This document shows, piece by piece, positions 34,761 through 43,037 of a stretch of DNA of 64,000 nucleotides. Made by a program: the position numbers and the translations under genes. A model generated the notes under the pieces. The model did not search any database. It saw only the letters and a list, made by a program, of their open reading frames with translations, and was not told the origin of the DNA. Origin of the DNA: Flavobacterium hungaricum (GTDB lineage Bacteria; Bacteroidota; Bacteroidia; Flavobacteriales; Flavobacteriaceae); assembly GCF_015182285.1 (NCBI RefSeq), contig NZ_PRDM01000001.1, positions 496,001 to 560,000 of the forward strand, given 5' to 3'. Position 1 is the stretch's first letter. Each line of letters begins with the position of its first letter.

Positions 34761-35471
34761 ATGAAACAGATTTTATTTTTCATATTATTGCTTACTGCAA
34801 TGTCAGTTTCCGCGCAAGAGATAGGTGGAAAATACAAGCCTATTCCTGCGCCAAAATTTGGTGTAAAACCCAAAAAGACACCAATTCCTGAGGTAAAAGA
34901 TCCACAAGCTGAAAATCTGGATATTCCTAGTATCAAAACACCAAATGTTTTTGAAAACAAGAGTATAACTCCAAAATCTCAATTGCAAGTAGGAGTAGAG
35001 AAAAGTAAATTCACCATGTCAACAGAAACAGATTTTGCAAATCCCGGCGATCGTTATATTGATAAAATGGAAAAAGATTTAGATAGATCTTTAAAAGATG
35101 CTGGTTTAAAAGAGGGACGCGGGGTCTTGGTGAAGAAAAATATTTCGTTAGGAGATTTTAAAACCAAATCAGAATATTTCATTATTAAGTTACGTGATTT
35201 TGGAGCGATTGATGGCGATTTAGTAAAGGTTTCTACAAATGACGTTGTGGTCAAGGATCAGATTTTATTGGATTCTAGTTACAAACAAGTAAAAATCGAT
35301 CTGACCACTGGATTTAATAAATTGGATTTTGAAGCACTAAATATCGGTACTCTTGGCGGTAATACTGCAGAAATTCAAGTTTATGATGATAAAGGAACTT
35401 TAATCACAAACGACTATTGGAATAATCTTGCCGCTGGATTTAAAGCGACTATAATTGTTACGAAAGAGTAA
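34761..35471 (+). CDS. Exported protein of unknown function
   Basis: 236 residues with a signal peptide (ending SVSAQ), a Pro/Lys-rich stretch (about 24-75), and a C-terminal beta-rich domain of about 100 residues (TDFVKVSTNDVVVKDQ-like strands, TGFNKLDFEALNIGTLGGNTAEIQVYDDKG). The last part resembles secreted beta-sandwich domains of flavobacteria, without a T9SS sorting motif. I do not recognise the family. Single gene with its own promoter. Confidence 0.7.
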   Translation: MKQILFFILLLTAMSVSAQEIGGKYKPIPAPKFGVKPKKTPIPEVKDPQAENLDIPSIKTPNVFENKSITPKSQLQVGVEKSKFTMSTETDFANPGDRYIDKMEKDLDRSLKDAGLKEGRGVLVKKNISLGDFKTKSEYFIIKLRDFGAIDGDLVKVSTNDVVVKDQILLDSSYKQVKIDLTTGFNKLDFEALNIGTLGGNTAEIQVYDDKGTLITNDYWNNLAAGFKATIIVTKE

Positions 35472-35619
35472 ATTTTTAAAGTCTATATATAATAAGGTTC
35501 TAAAGTGCTAAGCTAAAACTTCGCATCTTAGAACCTTAATTGTTTTTAATAATAGTTTTGTTTTAACGAAGCTAAAAAAAACTTAGAACCTATGTGGCTG
35601 AATATTTTAGCAGCTCAGA

Positions 35620-36147
35620 TTAAAACGGATCTGCAGTAACCTTAAATTTCATTGCTGCTTTAACCGTTACATCTTGTGTAAGCGTTTCTTTTAGAGTTAC
35701 TTTAGTTCTGATTTTGTAACTGTCAGCTTTTAAATATTCGTCTAGTTTTTTATCCGTACAAATCAAATCGATTGCGTTTGAAGTTGAATTGATGTTGTCT
35801 TGGTACGCCAATTCGATTTCGTTAGAATCGGTTGTCGAAATATACAGATGAACCGATTTTAAGAACGTAAATGTTTTGTCTGCTGGATTTTCGATGTTTA
35901 ATTGCAGTGATCTAAGCTTCACATCTTTTACCAAGCTTGCTTTTGTTTTGTTGTTTTCAAATTCAGCAGAAGAATTTGTAGTTACTTCAGGAGTGATAAT
36001 TTCCAAAGGAAGATTGATTGGAGAAGTACTTTTAATTTTAATCGAAGTATTGTTCGAAATAGTAAAAGACAGCAGGTCATCAACGGCATCACATGAAGTT
36101 AAAAATACAGATAAACAGATTGTAAGAGCAATTAATTTTGATTTCAT
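35620..36147 (-). CDS. Lipoprotein of unknown function
   Basis: 175 residues with a lipobox (FLTSC, Cys19) and a beta-rich body (about 30-175). The pattern NTSIKIKSTSPINLPLEIITPEVTTNSSAEFENN suggests an Ig-like or adhesin-like fold, but no family is recognised. The mature start CDAVDDLL is mildly acidic. Divergent from guaA across a region with two large palindromes. Confidence 0.7.
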   Translation of the reverse strand: MKSKLIALTICLSVFLTSCDAVDDLLSFTISNNTSIKIKSTSPINLPLEIITPEVTTNSSAEFENNKTKASLVKDVKLRSLQLNIENPADKTFTFLKSVHLYISTTDSNEIELAYQDNINSTSNAIDLICTDKKLDEYLKADSYKIRTKVTLKETLTQDVTVKAAMKFKVTADPF

Positions 36148-36282
36148 AGTTTTTTAATAGTTGCAAAGTCACAAAGGTTCAGAGTGAAAAATGAAACTTA
36201 GACTTTTTAGGGTTAATTTAAATTGTTTTCTCTAATTACGAAGTTTTCCAGAAAATGGTTTTTTGTTTTAGGGACAAAGTTG

Positions 36283-36325
36283 CAAAGGCTCAAAGTGACA
36301 AAGTTTTTAAACCTTTGAGCCTTTG
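36283..36325. repeat. Inverted caaaggctcaaag repeat
   Basis: 13-bp perfect arms (36283-36295, 36313-36325) around 17 bp, made of caaag/ctttg units also seen near 36165-36180 and 45000-45035. Confidence 0.75.
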
Positions 36326-36346
36326 TCACTCAGTACCTTTATACCT

Positions 36347-36396
36347 AAAAATCGGAAGTGCGAAAAAAATATATTTTTTTCGCACTTCCGATTTTT
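36347..36396. repeat. Perfect 50-bp palindrome upstream of guaA
   Basis: All 25 base pairs from the centre (36371/36372) outwards match, with no unpaired loop: GC-containing ends (aaaaatcggaagtgcg) and an A7-T7 core. It ends 20 bp before the guaA -7 box. Confidence 0.92.
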
Positions 36397-36415
36397 CAAT
36401 TTAAAATATAAAAAG

Positions 36416-36423
36416 TATTTTTG
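36416..36423 (+). promoter_or_regulatory. -7 promoter box of guaA
   Basis: TATTTTTG, a perfect TAnnTTTG match, ending three bases before the ATG at 36427, so the transcript may be leaderless or nearly so. Confidence 0.6.
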
Positions 36424-36426
36424 CGC

Positions 36427-37956
36427 ATGCAACACAACGTACTTATTTTAGATTTCGGATCGCAATATACACAGCTTATTGCGCGTAGAGTTCGCGAATT
36501 AAATATATTCTGCGAAATTTTTCCTTACAATCACATTCCGAGTGATTTATCAAGTTATAAAGCCGTAATTTTAGGAGGGAGCCCTTTCTCTGTTCGTGGA
36601 GAAGATGCGCCTCATCCTGACTTATCAGAAATTAGAGGTAAACTGCCAATGCTTGCCGTTTGTTACGGAGCGCAGTATTTAGCGCATTTCAGCGGAGGAG
36701 AAGTTGCAGCTTCAAACACTAGAGAATACGGCAGGGCTAATTTGTCTTATATTAAAGAGAACGAAGTTTTCTTTGAAGGAGTTTCAGAAAACAGCCAGGT
36801 TTGGATGAGCCACAGCGATAGTATAAAAGCTTTGCCGGCAAACGCAGTAAAACTAGCAAGTACACATGACGTAGAATATGCTGCTTATAAAATTGAAGGC
36901 GAAACTACTTATGCAATTCAATACCATCCAGAGGTTTATCACTCTACTGATGGATCAAAAATGTTAGAAAACTTCTTAGTGAAAATTGCAGAAGTTCCTC
37001 AAAACTTTACTCCAAATGCTTTCGTTGAAGAAATGGTAGCAGAATTAAAAGAGAAAATTGGTGACGACAAAGTCGTTCTTGGTTTATCTGGAGGAGTAGA
37101 TTCTACTGTTGCTGCGGTTTTATTAAATCAGGCAATTGGAAAAAATTTATACTGCATTTTTGTAAACAACGGACTTTTACGTAAAAACGAATTCCAAAAT
37201 GTATTAGATCAATACAAAGGAATGGGATTAAATGTAAAAGGAGTTGATGCAGGAGATCGTTTTCTTGGTGAATTAGCCGGAATCAGTGATCCTGAAACCA
37301 AACGTAAAACGATCGGACGTGTATTTATCGAAGTTTTTGATGATGAATCACACCTTTTAGAAGACGTAAAATGGCTGGCACAAGGAACAATTTACCCAGA
37401 TGTAATTGAGTCTGTTTCTGTAAAAGGACCATCGGCAACAATTAAATCGCACCACAACGTGGGCGGATTGCCAGATTATATGAAATTAAAAATAGTAGAA
37501 CCGCTTAGAATGCTTTTTAAAGATGAAGTAAGAAGAGTAGGTGCTACATTAGGAATAGATCCAGAATTGTTAGGAAGACACCCTTTCCCTGGACCTGGAT
37601 TGTCAATTAGAATTCTGGGAGATATCACGCCAGAGAAAGTTCAGATTTTACAAGATGTAGATGCAGTTTTCATCGACGGATTAAAATCTTGGGGATTATA
37701 CGACAAAGTTTGGCAGGCTGGAGCAATTTTGCTTCCTGTAAACAGTGTTGGTGTAATGGGGGATGAGCGTACCTACGAAAAAGTAGTAGCGCTTAGAGCG
37801 GTAGAATCTACAGACGGTATGACTGCTGACTGGGTTCACTTACCTTACGAGTTTTTAATGAAAGTTTCTAATGACATTATAAATAAAGTAAAAGGGGTGA
37901 ATCGTGTAGTTTACGACATTAGTTCTAAACCGCCTGCAACAATTGAGTGGGAATAA
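36427..37956 (+). CDS. guaA: GMP synthase (glutamine-hydrolysing)
   Basis: 509 residues from ATG 36427 ([21 protein letters not shown]); an upstream TTG in frame is not needed. The N-terminal class-I amidotransferase has catalytic Cys in [13 protein letters not shown] and His/Glu in QYHPEVYHS. The ATP-pyrophosphatase domain has the PP-loop [18 protein letters not shown], and the C-terminal dimerisation domain ends [17 protein letters not shown]. It converts XMP to GMP using glutamine. First of a plus-strand series with the LysM genes; a strong terminator follows. Confidence 0.96.
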   Translation: MQHNVLILDFGSQYTQLIARRVRELNIFCEIFPYNHIPSDLSSYKAVILGGSPFSVRGEDAPHPDLSEIRGKLPMLAVCYGAQYLAHFSGGEVAASNTREYGRANLSYIKENEVFFEGVSENSQVWMSHSDSIKALPANAVKLASTHDVEYAAYKIEGETTYAIQYHPEVYHSTDGSKMLENFLVKIAEVPQNFTPNAFVEEMVAELKEKIGDDKVVLGLSGGVDSTVAAVLLNQAIGKNLYCIFVNNGLLRKNEFQNVLDQYKGMGLNVKGVDAGDRFLGELAGISDPETKRKTIGRVFIEVFDDESHLLEDVKWLAQGTIYPDVIESVSVKGPSATIKSHHNVGGLPDYMKLKIVEPLRMLFKDEVRRVGATLGIDPELLGRHPFPGPGLSIRILGDITPEKVQILQDVDAVFIDGLKSWGLYDKVWQAGAILLPVNSVGVMGDERTYEKVVALRAVESTDGMTADWVHLPYEFLMKVSNDIINKVKGVNRVVYDISSKPPATIEWE

Positions 37957-37983
37957 GATTTAATTAACACCTGAAAATACAAT

Positions 37984-38015
37984 AAAAAAATGCCCGCATT
38001 GCGGGCATTTTTTTA
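37984..38015 (+). terminator. Terminator of guaA
   Basis: tgcccgc-att-gcgggca stem flanked by A7 and T8. The same core recurs at 50294-50310. Confidence 0.9.
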
Positions 38016-38155
38016 TACAATAAGATAAAGATGCTGTAATTCAGCACAGCAGTATTTTTTAATGTTCTAAGTTGTAACAAACATGTAAGTAAGAATAGTA
38101 TCATTTTTAAAATTAAGTTACATTTGTAAGGCCTTAATTTTTAAACCTACTATTT

Positions 38156-40054
38156 ATGAGAGAACTTTTAATGATTTCTCTTGTGTTTATTTTGTCTTTT
38201 AACAGAATAGCTGCACAAGATTCAATTATTGAATACCAAATTCAAAAAGGAGAAACTGCTTATTTTATAGCCCAAAAGTATAAGGTTTCTGTAGATGAGA
38301 TTTTTAAACTCAATCCCGATTCACAAAATGGAATCAAGGAAAACCAGATTTTAAAAATTCCTGTTCATTCCCCAGCCAATTCAAATCTTAAAACGCATAT
38401 TGTACAGCCCAAAGAAACGCTCTACGGACTTTCTAAACAATATCATGTTTCTGTTGAAACCATTCAGAATGCGAATCAGGAAACTCTTGCCGGCGGACTT
38501 CAAATCGGACAAGAACTTGTAATTCCGCAAAATTCGGAAATTACCGCAAAGGCTGTTTCGTCAAAAGTTACGCATCAGGTTATGGCCAAAGAATCTTTGT
38601 TTAGTATTGCCAGGCAATACAATGTTTCAGTGCAGGATTTAGAAAGCTTAAATAAAGAATTGCTGCAAAACGGATTACAGATCGGTCAGACAATTGCGAT
38701 TCCCAATAAGCGCAAAACGCTGGACGGAAGAGTTCGTGTAATCAATCAGGAAACGGTTTTTCATGTTGTTGAACCAAAAGAAACTAAATTTTCAATTGCC
38801 AAGAAATACGCTATTTCAATTGATCAGCTTGAATCTCAAAATCCTGAAATTGTAAACGGATTGGTTATTGGAAATAAATTGGCCATTAATAAAAATGAAA
38901 TTAAACCTGCCAATGAAAGTGAAGAACTAATGCTGGCTTTGGCCGAAAAACAAGTTGTAGTCGAAAAAACAAAAGCCAAAACTGTAGAGTTAGAGGATTT
39001 AAAAGACCGACTTGTCATTCAAAAAGAAATGAATCAGAAAATCATAAAAATTAATGATTTGAAATTGAATTTGAATGATATGAATGGTTCTAAAGAAAAT
39101 TCAGTCGAAAAACTGCGCTTGGTTTTAGAAGCCAATAAAAATGTTCAGGATATTTTAATGGCAAAATTAGATTCGCTGGTAGTTTCCATGAATAATGATT
39201 TAAAAGAATTGAAAGGAATGAATGTTTTGAATATTGAAGAATCTAAAAGATTAGAAAAGCAATCTTTTGACGGAATCAATAAAACCAATGAACTATCGAA
39301 TCAATTAAAGAAAGAATTGGCAGCAAACAGAAAAGCTTATGCCGGTTTGATGAATAAAGTAGAGCGAATTGCTGTCGAGGAAAATCAGGAGTACAAGAAG
39401 AAAATCCGCGAAAGCGAAAAAAATACCAACACAACATCATTGCAGCAGCGCTTGTCTTTAGAAGAAATTAAACGCTATAAAATAGAACAGGAGCAGGGAG
39501 ATGCTCAGAACCAGCTTTTGATTGCTAAAATTGATTCATTGGACGTTCAGAGAAAAATTGAAGTAAAAAGGCATATAAGTATGGCATCTTATTATAGTAT
39601 GGAGGCCCGAAAATTTGATGACAAACTCGCTCTGGTTAAATTGAAAAAATACCAAGATGCTGCGGTTAAAAAGCAAAACGATCCGAGTTTGACAGAAAAT
39701 GCAAAAACACTTTCTTTGGAAGAAATGAAACAAGAGCTGAAAAACAATCCGTTAAAAGCGGGCAAAACAGTTAATGTAGAAGTTTATGATAATCTTAAAG
39801 AAGTTTCAAATGGGTATTACTTAGTTTTAGGTATATTTACAGACGCAGTTGAGCGCGATCAGTATATTATGAAACTCATTGATTCTGGCAATTTTAACGC
39901 TAGTTTCTTTTTTAACATTAACAGTCTTTCGTATTTTGTATATTCAGATAAGTTCGAAAACATGGAAGAAGTTTTGTACCAATGCAAGAAAAAAGAAGAA
40001 GATGAGTTATATAAAGATATCATAATTGCCAAAGTCGAAATTGATTTGAGGTGA
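38156..40054 (+). CDS. Exported LysM-repeat protein with coiled coil and SPOR-like end
   Basis: 632 residues: signal peptide (ending RIAAQ), four LysM peptidoglycan-binding repeats (about 26-70, 80-125, 139-184, 201-245; each with a (K/P)xE(T/S)-x-(Y/F) core), a long charged helical and coiled-coil stretch (about 255-520), and a final domain (about 548-632: GYYLVLGIFTDAVERDQYIMKLIDSG) resembling SPOR domains that bind denuded glycan. A cell-wall-associated envelope scaffold is likely; enzyme motifs are absent. Related by LysM units to the next gene. Confidence 0.82.
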   Translation: MRELLMISLVFILSFNRIAAQDSIIEYQIQKGETAYFIAQKYKVSVDEIFKLNPDSQNGIKENQILKIPVHSPANSNLKTHIVQPKETLYGLSKQYHVSVETIQNANQETLAGGLQIGQELVIPQNSEITAKAVSSKVTHQVMAKESLFSIARQYNVSVQDLESLNKELLQNGLQIGQTIAIPNKRKTLDGRVRVINQETVFHVVEPKETKFSIAKKYAISIDQLESQNPEIVNGLVIGNKLAINKNEIKPANESEELMLALAEKQVVVEKTKAKTVELEDLKDRLVIQKEMNQKIIKINDLKLNLNDMNGSKENSVEKLRLVLEANKNVQDILMAKLDSLVVSMNNDLKELKGMNVLNIEESKRLEKQSFDGINKTNELSNQLKKELAANRKAYAGLMNKVERIAVEENQEYKKKIRESEKNTNTTSLQQRLSLEEIKRYKIEQEQGDAQNQLLIAKIDSLDVQRKIEVKRHISMASYYSMEARKFDDKLALVKLKKYQDAAVKKQNDPSLTENAKTLSLEEMKQELKNNPLKAGKTVNVEVYDNLKEVSNGYYLVLGIFTDAVERDQYIMKLIDSGNFNASFFFNINSLSYFVYSDKFENMEEVLYQCKKKEEDELYKDIIIAKVEIDLR

Positions 40055-40149
40055 TTTTTTGCTTGAAAGCACAAACGGCTCGAATTTTGCTTTTGGTTAG
40101 AATATGAGTTGTTTTAAAATTAGAAATTAAATTGTTTTAAGTCCTATTT

Positions 40150-42219
40150 ATGAAATATTATTTAACATTATTGTCTCTTGTTTTTTTTATAACTTCTACT
40201 GCTTTTTCGCAAGATAAAGTGGCAAAGTATAAAGTGTCAAGCGGTGAGACGATTAACCAGATTGCTCAAAAATTTAAGGTTACACCTTACGATATTTATC
40301 AGTTAAATCCAGATGCCAGAACGAGTCTGCCTCCAAATACCGTATTGTTGATTCCGATTAAGTCGGGAGAGGCCAAAAAAGAAGCTGCAGAATCTAAAAA
40401 AGCAGTTTCTTCTGGAAAAGAAATAATTCACGAAGTGCAGGCAAAAGAAACTTTTTGGAGTATTGAGCATAAATACGGAATCTCTGATGAAGCATTAAAA
40501 GCTGCGAATCCGTTTTTAGAAAAAGACGGTGTTCAAATTGGACAAAAATTGGTAATTCCAGCAAAAGGCAGTACGCCAAAGACTGCTGCAAAACCTGCTA
40601 AAGAAAAAGGCCCGGAAAAATATGTTTATCACGAAGTGCAGCCAAAAGAAACCAAGTATTCTATTGCGAAACAATATGATACAACAATTGAAGATTTAGA
40701 AAAAAGAAATCCAGAAATTGTATCCAGTCTTCCTGTGGGCTATCGTGTGACTATAAAAGGAACTGCTCCAAAAACAGAAAATGCTCCAGCTGAAGCAGCA
40801 AAACCTGCTGAAAACAAAAAAGCGGCAGAGACTTCAAAGAAAGCGGTAACGTATATGGAATATCAGGTTAAACCAAAAGAAACGTTATACAGTTTGTCTA
40901 GAACTTTTCACTTAACGCAAGACGAATTAAATGCCTTAAATCCTTCACTCTCTACAGGAGTTAAAGAAGGAATGGTTTTAAAAGTTCCAGCAGGATATGT
41001 TGCTCCGGTCGCTATAGTTCCGGTACAGCAGCCAGCTGAAAAATCGCCTGTAAGCACAAATGAAAAACCTGCAGCAGGCGGCATTAAAATTGTAGAAAGA
41101 GTAGAGTCTGAAGAAAATGATGCTGAAGTTGCGGCTTTAACTACTCTGACTAAAAAGAAAACAAACGAGCGTAAAAAAATTGCTTTGTTACTGCCTTTTA
41201 ATTTGGCTAAAATACAAAGTGACACCACAGGAATCGCAACTAAATTAAAAACGGATAAGTTTTTAAACATGACATTGGATTTTTATGCTGGTGCAATGCT
41301 TGCAATTGATTCTGCTAAGACATTGAAACTGCCAATTGATGTGACTGTTTATGATTCTCAAGAAACCAAAACGACTTCAAATGTTTCAAGTCTGATCAAT
41401 AAACTTCAGGATGCTGATGCCGTTATCGGACCATTTTATCAGAATAATGCAGAAGCAGCAGCAAATTCACTTCGATTGTATAATGTTCCTGTAATTTCGC
41501 CATTGTCAAAAGATGCTGCCAATCCGATTGACAATTTGTATCAATCGATTCCTGCTAATGACGTGATTAGAAATGCTGTTTTTGATTATATGCGTTCTAA
41601 AAACGGAAATATTGTGGCAGTTGTAGATAAGAAAAAAGAATCGGTTATTAATTATATAAAGCAAAATCAGCGCGGTGTTGCTTTTGCTTCTCTAACTGAA
41701 ACTGGAGGTTTGGACGTGGCAAATCTAAAAAGCTTATTAATGCCGAACCGAATGAATTATGTGGTGATGGAAACGGGAAATACGGCGATGGTTAAAACAA
41801 CGATTAAAGCTTTAATCGATTCTCAGAAAACGTGCCAAGTACAACTGGTTATTTTAGAACCTAATAGTACATTAGATACCGATGAAATTAGTTTTGAAAA
41901 TTTAGTAAAACTAAAATTAATGTTTCCTTCTGTGACTCGAGAGAGTGAGGATCCGGCAGTTTTAATATATGAAAAACAATATCGTCTGAAAAATAAAATG
42001 AATCCGACAACCTATGCAACCAGAGGATTTGATATTACGTTTGATACCATGATGCGTTTGGTGCAGGGCAAGACATTTCAGGAAACAGCCGATTTAATGG
42101 CAACCCAGCAAGTTGATAATAAGTTTCAATATTATAAAAAAGAAGACGGCGGTCATGCAAACAAAGGTGTTTATATCTTGTATTATGACAGCGATTTAAC
42201 TTTAAAAGCAGCAAATTAA
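40150..42219 (+). CDS. LysM-repeat protein fused to a PBP1-type periplasmic-binding fold
   Basis: 689 residues: signal peptide (ending TAFSQ), four LysM repeats (about 25-70, 94-138, 160-202, 236-280), a linker rich in Ala/Pro/Glu, and a C-terminal type-1 periplasmic-binding (LivJ/LpoA-like) domain from about 345 (KKIALLLPFNLAKI, DFYAGAMLAIDSAKT, VIGPFYQNNAEAAAN, PVISPLSKDA). No permease or ATPase genes are nearby, so a transport role is unlikely; a wall-bound sensor or synthase activator, like LpoA, is plausible. Its stop codon overlaps the osmC start by one base. Confidence 0.88.
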   Translation: MKYYLTLLSLVFFITSTAFSQDKVAKYKVSSGETINQIAQKFKVTPYDIYQLNPDARTSLPPNTVLLIPIKSGEAKKEAAESKKAVSSGKEIIHEVQAKETFWSIEHKYGISDEALKAANPFLEKDGVQIGQKLVIPAKGSTPKTAAKPAKEKGPEKYVYHEVQPKETKYSIAKQYDTTIEDLEKRNPEIVSSLPVGYRVTIKGTAPKTENAPAEAAKPAENKKAAETSKKAVTYMEYQVKPKETLYSLSRTFHLTQDELNALNPSLSTGVKEGMVLKVPAGYVAPVAIVPVQQPAEKSPVSTNEKPAAGGIKIVERVESEENDAEVAALTTLTKKKTNERKKIALLLPFNLAKIQSDTTGIATKLKTDKFLNMTLDFYAGAMLAIDSAKTLKLPIDVTVYDSQETKTTSNVSSLINKLQDADAVIGPFYQNNAEAAANSLRLYNVPVISPLSKDAANPIDNLYQSIPANDVIRNAVFDYMRSKNGNIVAVVDKKKESVINYIKQNQRGVAFASLTETGGLDVANLKSLLMPNRMNYVVMETGNTAMVKTTIKALIDSQKTCQVQLVILEPNSTLDTDEISFENLVKLKLMFPSVTRESEDPAVLIYEKQYRLKNKMNPTTYATRGFDITFDTMMRLVQGKTFQETADLMATQQVDNKFQYYKKEDGGHANKGVYILYYDSDLTLKAAN

Positions 42220-42620
42220 TGACATCAAAAGTAACCTATTTAGGCGATTTAAGAACAAAATCAATCCACGTACAGTCAGGAAGCGAAATCATTTCTGACG
42301 CACCAGTAGATAATAACGGAAAAGGAGAAGCATTTTCTCCAACAGATACAGTAGCAAATGCTCTGGCAAGCTGCATGATGACGATTATGGGAATCAAAGC
42401 TCGTGATCTGGAAGTTGATTTTATTGGTTCTACTGCAGAAGTAACTAAAATCATGAATGCAGAACCAAGAAGAATTGGAGCAATCGAAATTGTTTTTCAA
42501 ATGAAAAGTAATGCTGATGAAAAAAACAGAACCATCTTAGAGCGTGCTGCAATGACTTGCCCAGTATTTTTAAGTTTAAGCAGTGAAATTGAGAAAAAAA
42601 TCACTTTTAACTGGAGTTAA
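42219..42620 (+). CDS. OsmC-family peroxide-reductase-like protein
   Basis: 133 residues, OsmC/Ohr fold. The conserved cysteines appear in ALASCMMTIMGIKAR and RAAMTCPVFLSLS. Family members reduce organic peroxides or serve osmotic stress roles in the cytoplasm. Start and the previous stop share one A (TAATG), so translation is coupled to the LysM-PBP1 gene; this coupling is conserved-looking but unexplained. A terminator follows. Confidence 0.88.
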   Translation: MTSKVTYLGDLRTKSIHVQSGSEIISDAPVDNNGKGEAFSPTDTVANALASCMMTIMGIKARDLEVDFIGSTAEVTKIMNAEPRRIGAIEIVFQMKSNADEKNRTILERAAMTCPVFLSLSSEIEKKITFNWS

Positions 42621-42643
42621 CCTCTTAAAATTATAGTTTAAAT

Positions 42644-42674
42644 AAAAACCATCAGGAAACTGATGGTTTTTTTA
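42644..42674 (+). terminator. Terminator of the LysM-osmC unit
   Basis: Perfect 12-bp arms aaaaaccatcag - gaaa - ctgatggttttt. Confidence 0.92.
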
Positions 42675-43037
42675 TGGAATGTATTTTTTTATGTTGAGTA
42701 AATTTTGCAAAAAACAGATCCAACTACAATTTTTTTGCAAAATTTAAGATTGATTTTGCATCTTTAATTTTATTAAAGCTTATATTTGCAAAAAAAATGC
42801 AATATTTGAATCTAGAATTGCAAATTAATTTTAGAGTTATGTTTTTGAGTTGATGATTTTGCATTGTTCTTTTTATGGTGGGTAAAATTCTAAGCATTAA
42901 AAAAAAGGAACTATCTTTATGTGATTGACTGCTAAGTTTTTAAGTTTTTTAATAAAATAATGAATTTGGCAAATTCAGATTTACAGTTATAGTTCTGTAT
43001 AAGATTGAAATTTATAATAAAATAAAAATAAACTATC
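42675..43037 (+). promoter_or_regulatory. Upstream region of nagB with repeated TTGCA/TGCAA motifs
   Basis: About 360 bp without a gene. Between 42704 and 42870 there are seven TTGCA or TGCAA motifs, several as attttgcaaaa, and a TATATTTG box at 42781-42788. Such clustering could be an operator array for a regulator of amino-sugar use, but AT-rich composition may explain part of it. Confidence 0.4.
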
